64,000 bases of DNA from Bog-473 sp963804055 (GTDB lineage Bacteria > Actinomycetota > Acidimicrobiia > Acidimicrobiales > RAAP-2), in NCBI GenBank assembly GCA_963804055.1, contig CAWDOU010000005.1, forward strand, positions 744,001-808,000, in the 5' to 3' direction. Made by a program: the position numbers and the translations under genes. This document shows, in pieces, positions 15,768 through 25,900 of this stretch. The first letter of the stretch is position 1, and each line of letters opens with the position of its first letter. The notes beneath the pieces were generated by a model. The model was not told the origin of the DNA, searched no databases, and saw only the letters and a list, made by a program, of their open reading frames with translations.

Positions 15768-17240
15768 CTACGAGCTCCAGATGATGGCCTGGGGCTCGGT
15801 GTAGGCCAGCAGGCCGTAGTCGCCGCCGTCGCGGCCGACGCCCGACATCTTGAAGCCGCCGAACGGCGCGTCGTGGTTCCGCTGCGCCGTGTTGACGCCG
15901 ACGTGCCCGGCCTGCAGGCGCTTGGCCACGCGCAGCGCGCGGGCACCGTCCTTGGAGAAGACGTAGTCGTAGAGGCCGAACTCGGTGTCGTTGGCGATGG
16001 CGATGCCCTCTTCCTCGTCGTCGAAGGGGATCATCGTGATGACCGGCCCGAAGATCTCCTCGCGCGCCACCCGCATGGTGTTGTCGCCGGTGATGAGTGT
16101 GGGCGCCACGTAGAAGCCGGTCGGGAGGTCAGCGGGGCGCTCGCCACCGATGACGATCTCGCCACCGTCCTCGAGCGCCGTCTGGATGTGGGCCTCGATC
16201 CGCCCTCTCTGCGCGGCCGAGATGACCGGCCCGATGATGGTGGCCGTGTCGGTCGGATCGCCGACCTTGAGGTAGCCCGCCATCTGCACGAGCCCGTCAC
16301 GCACCTGATCGAACAGGCTGCGGTGCACGATCGCCCGGGTCGGCGCGGTGCAGATCTGCCCGGAGTGGAAGGACCAGGTCGACCCGATGCAGCCGATGGC
16401 GCCCTTCACGTCGGCGTCCTCGAACACGACGCAGGCGCCCTTGCCACCCAGCTCGAGCAGCGTGCGCTTCATGGTGCGGGCCGCCTGCTCGCCGATCTTC
16501 ACGCCCACCTGCGTCGAGCCCGTGAAGCTGACGCAGTCCACCTCGTCGGAATCGACCAGGGCGGCGGAGGAGGCCGGACCGTTTCCGTTGACCAGGTTGA
16601 CGACACCCGGCGGGAAGCCGACGTCGTTGAGGATCCGCACCAGCTCCACAATGGCCAGCGGGTCCTGGGGTGCAGGCTTCACGACAACGGTGTTGCCGGC
16701 CGCCAGCGCGGGCGCCACCTTGCCGGCCATGTTGACCATGGGGAAGTTGTACGACGTGATACAGGCCACCACGCCGAGCGGCTGGCGGTTCACCATCCCG
16801 CCGATGATGCCGCCGGGGGCCAACGGGGTCGCCTGCGCCGGCTGGGGGAGGAGAGGCGTCTGCAGCACGGCGCGCGGGTCGCGGGCGTAGCGTTCGAAGC
16901 GGTCGGCCGCGACGGGCACCTGCATGCGTGAGCCGACGGTCGCCGTCGCCCCCGTCTCCGCGATCACGAGCGGCAGCAGCTCGGAGGACTTGGCCCGGAT
17001 GGCTGCCGCCGCCTCGCGCATCAGCGCGCCGCGCTCCTCGGCCGACCAGGCCGCCCACCCCGGCTGCGCCTCCTTGGCCGCCGCTGCCGCGGCAAGGGCG
17101 TCGTCCGCGCTCGCGTTTGGGGCCAATCCCACGATCTCCTCCGTCGCAGGGTTGATGATCTCGTAGGTCCCGTCGGACGCGTCGACCCACTTGCCCCCGA
17201 TGAGGAGCTGGTGCTCGTTGCGCTGGGTGGTCTCGGCCAT
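15768..17240 (-). CDS. NAD(P)-dependent aldehyde dehydrogenase
   Basis: ATG at 17240 is chosen over the one at 17318 because CGGGAG lies just before it and homology begins there (490 aa). Catalytic Cys is in FHSGQICTAPTR, the general base Glu in TLLELGGKGA, the cofactor loop is SFTGSTQVGVKIGEQAA, and the end has APFGGFKMSGVGRDGG. It oxidises an aldehyde to the acid; possible partners are products of the alcohol dehydrogenase or PLP enzyme nearby, which is inference. Confidence 0.9.
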   Translation of the reverse strand: MAETTQRNEHQLLIGGKWVDASDGTYEIINPATEEIVGLAPNASADDALAAAAAAKEAQPGWAAWSAEERGALMREAAAAIRAKSSELLPLVIAETGATATVGSRMQVPVAADRFERYARDPRAVLQTPLLPQPAQATPLAPGGIIGGMVNRQPLGVVACITSYNFPMVNMAGKVAPALAAGNTVVVKPAPQDPLAIVELVRILNDVGFPPGVVNLVNGNGPASSAALVDSDEVDCVSFTGSTQVGVKIGEQAARTMKRTLLELGGKGACVVFEDADVKGAIGCIGSTWSFHSGQICTAPTRAIVHRSLFDQVRDGLVQMAGYLKVGDPTDTATIIGPVISAAQRGRIEAHIQTALEDGGEIVIGGERPADLPTGFYVAPTLITGDNTMRVAREEIFGPVITMIPFDDEEEGIAIANDTEFGLYDYVFSKDGARALRVAKRLQAGHVGVNTAQRNHDAPFGGFKMSGVGRDGGDYGLLAYTEPQAIIWSS

Positions 17241-17555
17241 ATCTGCTCCCGGCTCGGACGCCGCCAGCCGATCTGACGGCGCGTCACATTCAACCCCGCC
17301 CAGGCGCGGGTCCGCCAAAGCCGCAGTTCATCGAGTCCGGGCGGCTCTTCCCGCCCGGCCCCCGGCTCCCAGGTGGCGAGGTCCTTCCGTCTCGATGGGT
17401 CCGGGATCCGGCCTCCGGAGGGGCATCTGGGTGCTCAGGCGGGCTCTGAGCGGGATAATCCGTCCATTTATGACTTTTGTCACTTCGCAAGGTCATAGGA
17501 CCTGTGGGATTCTCTACATTGGAATACGTCCTCGGGGGAGTGAACGGAGTCGGTC
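17241..17555. promoter_or_regulatory. Intergenic region with AT-rich promoter segment before the FtsH-like gene
   Basis: Most of this 315-bp gap is GC-rich and featureless, but from about 17455 to 17530 it becomes distinctly AT-rich. That part contains an inverted pair TATGAC...GTCATA separated by about 18 bp, with a TTGTCA box inside it. It then leads to the GGGGGAGTG region before the ATG at 17556. It divides the divergent aldehyde dehydrogenase and protease genes and should hold both promoters. No RNA gene was seen. Confidence 0.4.
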
Positions 17556-19439
17556 ATGAGTAGGCCCGCCGAAAAGGTCCCTACCTCCGCACGTCCCGGC
17601 GAAGAAGCCCTCGGCAGCATCGCCACCCACTCCATCTCGGGGATCGTGGGTGACACCATCCTCGGCAGCGCCGACGTGGCCCGGGCGCGTGAGCGTCGCC
17701 GGATCGCCCGCCTGCGCCGCCTCGTGGCCGTCGCCGCGCTGGTCCTCGGCTGGGTCGTCATCCGCCGAGTCACCGGGCATGGGGTCCTCCCCGTGGTGCA
17801 CCTTCCGCACGGAATGGGCACGGCCCTCCCCATACTGCTCATCGTCGGCATGCTTGGGGCGGTCATGCTGGCCCCCCTCCTGGCGGCCGGCCGCTCACCG
17901 CACACACTCATCCGGCCCGGCGAGACTCAAGTGGGCCTGGAAGACCTCGTGGGCATCGACCCCATTAAGGCCGAGGTCGTGCGCTCCATCAACCTGTTCC
18001 TGGCCCACCAGACGTTCCGCGACACCATGGGCGGTTCGGCGCGGCGCGGCGTGCTCTTCGAAGGGCCCCCGGGGACCGGCAAGACCTTCGTGGCCAAAGC
18101 CATGGCCAAGGAGGCCAACGTCCCGTTCCTCTTCGTTTCCGCCTCCGCCTTCCAATCGATGTACTACGGACAGACCAACCGCAAGATCCGCTCGTTCTTC
18201 AAGCAGCTGCGCAAGCACGCTCGCAAGGAAGGCGGCGCCATCGGCTTCATAGAGGAGATCGATGCCATCGGCGCCACACGGCGCGGCATGGGAGGGAGCG
18301 GCGGGACCGAGGGTGTATCCGGAGTCGTCAACGAGTTGCTCGTGCAGTTGCAGTCCTTCGACACGCCGACCCGTGGTCAGCGCGTCGCCTGGGCCTGGAT
18401 CGACTTGCTGAACCGGTACCTGCCCGACGGCGGCAAGTTGCACAAGCCGGCGGTGGTGCCGGCCAACGTGCTGATCGTGGGCGCCACCAACCGCAAGGAC
18501 GACCTCGACCCGGCGCTCATCCGGCCGGGACGCTTCGACCGCTCCATCTACTTCGGGCTGCCGGGTCGCCGCGCCCGGGCCGACATCATCGCCTACTACC
18601 TCGGGAAGAAGGCGCACGCCGCCGATCTCGACGAGCACGGTGCGGTCGACGTCGTCGCCGGCATGACATTCGGCTACTCGCCGGCCGCGCTGGAACGGCT
18701 GATGGACGAGGCGCTGGTCATCGCGCTGACCCATGGTCGCGCGGCCATGACCATGTCCGATGTGGCCGAGGCCAAGATGCTGGTCGAGCTCGGTGTCACC
18801 GACGAGACCATCTACACGCCCAACGAGCGCGACCGCGTGGCCACTCACGAGGCCGGCCACGCAACCGTGGCGTATTTCGTCGGTCAGACGCGCCAACTCG
18901 ATGTGCTCTCCATCGTCAAGCGACGAGACTCCCTGGGCCTGCTGCAGCACTCCGACACCGAGGAGCGCTTCACCAAGAGCAGTGAGGAATTGCGCGCGCT
19001 GCTCCAGATCGCCATGGGGGGCATGGTGGCGGAGGAGCACTGGTTCGACGAGGTCTCGACCGGCCCGGCCTCAGATCTGGCGGCCGCCACTGCCATCGGG
19101 GCGCAGATGATCGGGGCCTGCGGCATGGGCACGTCGCTCATCTCCGTGGCCGCTGCCGGCAGCGGGTTCATGGAGGGCAATCTCGTGGACAAGGTCCTGG
19201 GCGACACGGCGGCCCGCGCCGAGCTCGACACGCTCCTGATGGGCAGCTGCGACGCCGCCAAGGCCATCGTCTCCGCCCACCCCGGAGTGGTCGAGGCCCT
19301 GCGCGACGCCCTGCTCGAGCGCGACGAACTCGTGGGCTCCGAGATCACCGAGGTGATCGAGGAGGCCCTGCATGCGCTCGAGCCGGCTCCCATCGCGGCC
19401 ATCCGGCCGTCCTCTCGCAGCGCGGGTGGCCTCGCCTGA
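17556..19439 (+). CDS. FtsH-like membrane AAA protease, divergent
   Basis: A 627-aa protein. Two membrane helices at about 54-69 and 90-110 are separated by only about 20 residues, where FtsH normally has a folded extracytoplasmic domain of about 70. Walker A is GPPGTGKT (170-177). Walker B reads FIEEIDAIG, so the usual first Asp is Glu233 while the catalytic Glu234 is kept. About 34 extra residues (270-303) lie before the second region of homology, which is intact through RPGRFDR. The M41 protease site is complete: HEAGH at 431-435 and Asp507 in STGPASDLAAAT. It is probably a specialised quality-control protease rather than the housekeeping FtsH. It sits next to the giant secreted protein gene. 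Confidence 0.85.
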   Translation: MSRPAEKVPTSARPGEEALGSIATHSISGIVGDTILGSADVARARERRRIARLRRLVAVAALVLGWVVIRRVTGHGVLPVVHLPHGMGTALPILLIVGMLGAVMLAPLLAAGRSPHTLIRPGETQVGLEDLVGIDPIKAEVVRSINLFLAHQTFRDTMGGSARRGVLFEGPPGTGKTFVAKAMAKEANVPFLFVSASAFQSMYYGQTNRKIRSFFKQLRKHARKEGGAIGFIEEIDAIGATRRGMGGSGGTEGVSGVVNELLVQLQSFDTPTRGQRVAWAWIDLLNRYLPDGGKLHKPAVVPANVLIVGATNRKDDLDPALIRPGRFDRSIYFGLPGRRARADIIAYYLGKKAHAADLDEHGAVDVVAGMTFGYSPAALERLMDEALVIALTHGRAAMTMSDVAEAKMLVELGVTDETIYTPNERDRVATHEAGHATVAYFVGQTRQLDVLSIVKRRDSLGLLQHSDTEERFTKSSEELRALLQIAMGGMVAEEHWFDEVSTGPASDLAAATAIGAQMIGACGMGTSLISVAAAGSGFMEGNLVDKVLGDTAARAELDTLLMGSCDAAKAIVSAHPGVVEALRDALLERDELVGSEITEVIEEALHALEPAPIAAIRPSSRSAGGLA

Positions 19440-19463
19440 CCTTTCCTCGCGCTCGCCGACAGA

Positions 19464-19475
19464 GGCGTTAACACC
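19464..19475. promoter_or_regulatory. Upstream GTTAAC operator-like palindrome (imperfect)
   Basis: GGCGTTAACACC differs from the perfect palindrome 63 bp downstream at one base. It begins 25 bp after the protease stop. Confidence 0.45.
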
Positions 19476-19526
19476 GGCCGCGACCATGGATCTCCGGGAC
19501 CAGTCGCCGGCGTGACGCGGCGCGCA

Positions 19527-19538
19527 GGTGTTAACACC
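19527..19538. promoter_or_regulatory. Downstream GTTAAC operator-like palindrome (perfect)
   Basis: GGTGTTAACACC is its own reverse complement. The flanking bases AG before it and GG after it are shared with the upstream copy, as expected for two sites of one DNA-binding protein. Confidence 0.5.
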
Positions 19539-19850
19539 GGGAGAGCGCCGAATCCTGGCCTGATGTACGGGAGCTGCCGGATCGACTGCGCCCTCGATCG
19601 GCAGTCCGCGCCGACCGGCGACACAGCTCCTGGCGACCCGCTCGAATCAGTGCCGCACTGCCTCCCATGAGGTCATGAGGCTCGGGCGGACGCGGCTCGA
19701 CGGGGATGGTGGGAGCAGCCCATCGCCCGAGAAAGAGCGCCCCTTGGCTCACCATCTGGCCGAAGGTCCTGTCGGCGAGGTCTCTGAAGGGGCCTCGACT
19801 CCGCCGAGCGGTCCGTCTGCGGGCCAACTCGAGATGGCCGAAAATACCGA

Positions 19851-19879
19851 TTGCATCCTGCGCGGACACCATTTACGCT
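19851..19879 (+). promoter_or_regulatory. Candidate promoter of the giant repeat protein gene
   Basis: TTGCAT, 17 bp, then TACGCT, matching a vegetative -35/-10 pair with ideal spacing. It lies in a locally AT-rich patch and would give a leader of about 90 nt. Confidence 0.45.
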
Positions 19880-19978
19880 ACCAAACGCTGGTTTACGTGG
19901 AAGTTGCCACTGTGGGGTGTGCGCAACGAGGGGGGCCACCGGGAGGGCCAGAAATCTTTCTGGTCGAAAGGGGTCTCA

Positions 19979-22900
19979 ATGTTGCGTCCTGGAGCGGGCC
20001 GGGTTGCACGCGTCTCGGCAGCCATGGCGGTGGTGCTGGCGGCTCTGATGTCGTTTGGCGCATCACTGCTTCTCACGGCGGCACCCGCCGCTGCATCGGG
20101 CGGGACGGTCACGTCGCCGTCGGTGTCCCTCTCGACGACGGCGGCGAACGCCACCAACGTCACCTACGCCTTCTCGTTCACGACCTCCTCGACGGGAGCG
20201 TTGGCGCCCGACGCTGGGACGATCGTCCTCACCGCCGCGTCCGGGACGAACTTCAACTCCAACACGTCCTACACGGTCGAGGACGCCACCACGGCGGCCC
20301 AGTGCGGAGTCGACAACGCCCTCGCGAGCAATGGCGGAGCCACCGTCACGCTCACCATCAGCAGCGGCTGCGGCACCATCGCCGGGAACGACAGCGTCGA
20401 GGTCACCGCAAGCTCGGTGTCCAACCCCACATCGACCTCGACCGGTGACGTCGTGACCATCTCGACTTCGTCGGACACCACGGCTGCCCAGACGAGCACC
20501 TACGCCATCACGGCCGCCCAGGCGCCGATCTCACCATCGACGACCCTCTCGACGACGGCGGCGGGGGCCACCAACGTCACCTACGACGTGCGGTTCACGA
20601 CCTCCTCGACGGGTGCTCTGGCCGCCTCCTACTCGACGATCACGCTGACCGCTGCGGCCGGCACCGTGTTCACCTCCAACAGCTACTACAGCGTCCAGGA
20701 CGTCACGACCGGCACAAACTGCGGGTATTACAACGACGTCGCAAGCAACGGCGGCGCGACCATCACATTGACGCTCGCCGGCTGTGCCATCGCCGCCGGG
20801 GACAGCGTGCTCGTCGGAGCAACAACCGTCTCGAACCCGGCCACCACGTCGACAGGGAACGTTGTGACCGTCACGACCTCTTCGGACACCGCGTCGGCCC
20901 AGAGCAACAGCTACGCGATCACCGCGGCCCAGGCGCCATCGGCACCGACCATCACGCTCTCGACCGCCGCGGCAGGCGCGACCAACGTCACGTACACGGC
21001 CTCGTTCACGACCTCGTCCACCGGAGCCCTTGCGCCGTCCTTCTCGACGATCACGCTCGCCGCGCCTGCGGGAACGGACTTCAATTCGAACGGCAACTAC
21101 ACCGTCGAGGATGTCACCACGGACACCCAGTGTGGCGCCAGCAATCCTGTCGCCAGCAATGGCGGGGCCACGCTCACGCTGACGACCGGAGGCGGCTGCA
21201 CCATCGGAGGCGGTCATACGGTGCTGGTGAGCGTGACTGCGGTGACGAACCCGCCGACGGCCTCGACCGGCAACTTCGTCGCTGTCTCGACCTCGTCGGA
21301 CCCGACGGCCGTCGACTCGAACACGTACGCCATCACCGCGGCCAGGGGGATCTCGTCGCCTTCGCTGACCCTCTCGACGTCGGCCGCGGGCGCCACCAAC
21401 GTCACCTATACCGCGTCCTTCACCACGTCGTCGACTGGCGCGCTCTCGCCCTATTACTCCTCGATCACGCTGGCCGCTCCCGCAGGGACGGTCTTCTCTT
21501 CGAACACCTACTACGGGATCGAAGACGTCACGACTGGGACCCAATGCGGGTACTACAACGACGTCCCGAGCAACGGCGGCGCCACGGTCACCCTGACCCT
21601 GAGCAGCAGCTGCGGCACGATCCAGGGCGGGCACACGGTCCTCGTCAGCGCATTCGAAGTTTCCAACCCGACCTCGGCATCGACCGGGGACACCATGACC
21701 GTCTCGACCTCCTCGGACACGGTGCCGGTTCAGAGCAATACCTACGCCATCACCTCGGCGCAGGCCGTGTCGTCGCCCTCGGTGTCCATTTCGACGAAGG
21801 CGGCCGGCGCAACCGACGTCTCGTATGCCGTCCGCTTCACCACGTCGTCGACCGGCGCGCTGGCGCCGAACTACTCGACCATCACCCTGAACGCCCCGGC
21901 CGGGACGGTCTTCGACACGCAAAGCTCGTACACCGTCGAAGACGTGACCACGGGCACGCAGTGCGGGGCCTACAGCCCGATAACCAGCAACGGTGGCGCA
22001 ACGGTCAACGTGACCGTCTCGTCCGGTTGCACCAGTGCCGCAGGCGACACGATCCTGGTCACGGCCAGTCAGGTCTCGAACCCGACGACAACGTCGAGCG
22101 GTGACGTCGTCACCGTGTCCACCTCGTCCGACACCGTTCCTGCGCAAACCGGGACCTATGCCATCACGGCGGCGCAGTCCGTCGGCTCGCCATCGGTTGT
22201 CTCCTCCACCACTGCAGCCGGTGCGACCAATGTCACGTACAGCGTCTCGTTCACCACCTCCTCGACCGGGGCGCTCACGGACTACTACTCCACAATCACC
22301 CTGGCGGCTCCGACTGGAACAATCGCGAACAACGCATCCTTCTCGCTGGAGGACGTCACCACGGGAACGACGTGCAGTTTGTCTCTCGATTCCATCGGCA
22401 ACGGGGGCGCCACTGCGACCTTCTCCATCTACGGCGGCTGTGGGACCATCGCAGGCGGGGACACCCTCCTCGTCACCGCGAGCGGGATGACCAACCCGGC
22501 CACCGCCTCGACGGGGAACACGATCACCGTGTCAACGTCCTCGGACACCGTTCCGGTCACGACGAACACGTATTCCGTCACGGCCGCGCAGTCGGTCTCA
22601 TCGCCGACGGTCGCCCTCTCGACGACAACAGCCGGTGCGAGCAATGCCGTCTACAACATCCGTTTCGCCACCTCGTCGACCGGGTCTCTGGCCCCCTTGT
22701 ACTCGACCGTCACCCTGGCCGCTCCGACGGGGACCGACTTCACCAACGCCGTGTTCTCTCTTGAAAATGTGACCACGGGGGTCCAGTGCGGGGCCGCCTA
22801 CCCGGCCGTCAGCAACGGCGGCGCGACTGCCACCTTTGAGGCCTACGGCGGGTGCGGGACCATCGCCGCCGGGTCCACGCTCCTCGTCACCGCCACCGGG

Positions 22901-25900
22901 GTCACGAATCCGGCCACCACCTCGTCCGGCTACACCATCGCTGTCTCGACGTCCTCGGACACCGTGCCGGCCCCGACCGCTCCGTACCCGATCGGTGGCG
23001 CTCAATCGGTCGCCTCGCCACTGGTGACGCTCTCGACCACAGCGGCCGGCGCCACCGGGGCCACGTACACCGCCTCGTTCACGACCTCGTCAACCGGGGC
23101 GCTCCCAGCAGGCACCGGGACGATCTCGCTGGCCACTCCGGCAGGCACGGTCTTTGTCAGCAGCACCTCGTACTCGGTGACGGACCTCACCACCGGAACC
23201 TCCTGCGGCTACTTCTCCGCAGCCACGAGCAACGGCGGAGACACCGTCACCCTCACGCTCGGGTGTGCCATCGGCGACTCGAACACGGTGCTCGTCACCG
23301 CCAGCGGGGTTTCGAACCCGCCGACGGTCTCTACGGGTGACTCTGTCTCCATCACGACCTCCTCTGATACCACGGCAGCGCACACGAACAGTTACTCGAT
23401 CACGGCGAGCCAGACTGTGTCCGCGCCTTCGGTGGCGCTCTCCACGACGGCGGCCGGTGCGACCAATGTGAACTACAACGTCAAGTTCACGACGTCGTCT
23501 TCGGGATCGTTGGTCCCGTACGAAGGCTCGATCACCCTGGCCGCTCCCGCGGGCACGGTCTTCAGCACGAGCGGCTCGTACACGATCACGGATCTCGTCT
23601 CCGGAACGCAGTGCGGGGCCGCCAACATCACCACCAGTAACGGCGGGGACACCGTCACCTTGACGGTCTCGAGCGGCTGCGGCTCTATCGCAACGGGCGA
23701 CTCGGTGCTCGTCACGGCCAGTGCCGTCACGAATCCGGGCACAGTCTCGACCGGCAACACCATCGCGGTCTCGACCTCGTCGGACCTGACGGGGGTCCAT
23801 ACCAACACGTACGCCACCACAGCGCCCCAGGCGGTGTCCTCGCCACTGGTGACTCTCTCGACCACGGCGGCTGCCGCCACGAACGTCACCTACACGGCGT
23901 CGTTCACCACGTCATCCACTGGAGCGCTCGCTCCGTACTACTCCACGATCACTCTCGCCGCTCCCGCAGGCACGGTCTTCAGCACGAGTGGCTCCTACAC
24001 GATCACCGACCTCAACTCCGGGACACAATGTGGTTACTACAACCCCGTCACGAGCAATGGCGGGGATACTCTGACTCTGGCTAGCGGGGGCGGCTGCGGG
24101 ACCATTGCAGGTGGAGACACGCTGCTGATCACCGCCAGCGCCATCACGAATCCGGGCACAGTCTCGACCGGCAACACCCTCGCAGTTTCGACTTCGTCGG
24201 ACACCGCCACGGCCCACAGCAACTCGTACGCCATCACAACGGCCAAAACGGTGTCCTCGCCTGTCATCACGCTCTCGACCACCGCGGCCGGCGCGACGTC
24301 CACGTACAGCATCCGCTTCACCACCTCGTCGACCGGCGGTCTCGCGCCGTATTACTCGACGATCACCCTGGCCGCCCCGGCGGGCACGGTCTTCAGCTCG
24401 GGCACCACGTACACCATCGATGACCTGACCAACGGGAGTCAATGCGGCTACTACAACCCTGTCACGAGCAACGGCGGGGACACGGTGACTCTGGCTACCG
24501 ACGGCGGTTGCGGAACCATCGCCGGCGGAGACACAGTGCTCGTGACCGCCAGCGGCGTGGCAAATCCGGGAACGGCCTCGACCGGCAACGTGGTGCACGT
24601 CTCCACCTCTTCGGACGGATCGGCACTCCCGACGAACTCCTACGCCATCACGCCTTCCCAGTCGGTGTCCTCGGCGATTGTCAACCTGTCCTCGACCGCC
24701 GCCGGCGCGACGAACGTCACCTACAACGTTCGCTTCACCACCTCGTCGACCGGCACGCTGGCCTCCTACGACTCGACAATCACTCTGACCGCACCCGCAG
24801 GGACGGTCTTCAGTTCAAGCAGCCTCTACGCGATTGAGGACATTTCGACGGCGACCAATTGCGGGTACTACAGCCCTGTCATCAGCGACGGCGGCTCGAC
24901 GGTGACCTTGACCGACGGCTGCGGGTCAGAGTCGATCTCCGGTGGTGACACGGTGCTGGTCACTGCGAGCGGCGTCGCCAATCCGCTCGCGACCTCGACG
25001 GGCGACACCCTCGCCGTCTCGACTTCTTCGGATACGGCCCCAGCTTCCACGAACACCTACGCCATTACTGCGGCACAGTCGGTCTCCTCGCCGACGGTCT
25101 CCCTCTCCACCACTGCGGCCGGGGCGACAAACGTCACGTACATTGCGTCGTTTGTCGCATCGTCGACTGGTGCGTTGTCGCCCAACTACTCCACGATCAC
25201 TCTCGCCGCTCCTGCGGGCACGGTCTTCAGCTCGAGCTACGCCTACACGATTGAGGACATCACGACGGCGACCGATTGCGGGTACTACAGCCCTGTCATC
25301 AGCGACGGCGGCTCGACGGCGACCTTGACAGACGGCTGTGGATCGATTGCCGGAGGCGACACGGTTCTCGTCGAAGCGGAAGGGGTCTCGAATCCGGGAA
25401 CCGGGTCGACTGGCAACGTCATTGTCATCTCGACTTCTTCTGACACGACACCGGCCGATTCGAACGCGTACACGATCGGGAGTGGCGGCAACTCCGTGAG
25501 CTCCCCGTCGGTCGGGCTTTCGACGAACGCGTCCGGCGCCACCAACGTCACGTACAACGTCCGGTTCACCACCTCCCCGACCGGGACGCTGGCGCCCAAC
25601 GGGGGGACGATCACCCTGGCCGCACCGACTGGGACGGTCTTCAGCTCCAACAGCACCTACACGGTCCAAGACGTCACGACTGCGACGCAGTGCGGACTCA
25701 ACAACTGGGTTCCCAGCAACGGCGGAGCCACCGTGACGCTGACCGTGAGCAGTGGCTGCGGGACAATTGCCGGGAACGCGACTGTGCTCGTGACCGCCAG
25801 CGGGGTCGTCAACCCCACGGCCATTTCGAGCAACGACGTGGTCACCGTGTCCACGTCATCGGATACAACCCCGGCGCACTCGAACACGTACGCCATCACG

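Larger units (their letters stand above)
19440..19978. promoter_or_regulatory. Leader/control region of the giant repeat protein gene
   Basis: No convincing gene is visible in this 539-bp interval. It contains GGCGTTAACACC (19464-19475) and the perfect palindrome GGTGTTAACACC (19527-19538), whose centres are 63 bp apart. A promoter-like TTGCAT (19851) and TACGCT (19874) follow with a 17-bp spacer. Just before the start codon is CCAGAAATCTTTCTGG (19948-19963), with 7-bp perfect arms. Confidence 0.5.

Noticed and set aside
20531..22147. Long minus-strand frame of 538 codons opposite the type-A repeats
   Set aside because: It is an Arg/Gly-rich shadow of the periodic plus-strand gene, without a start context or recognisable domain.
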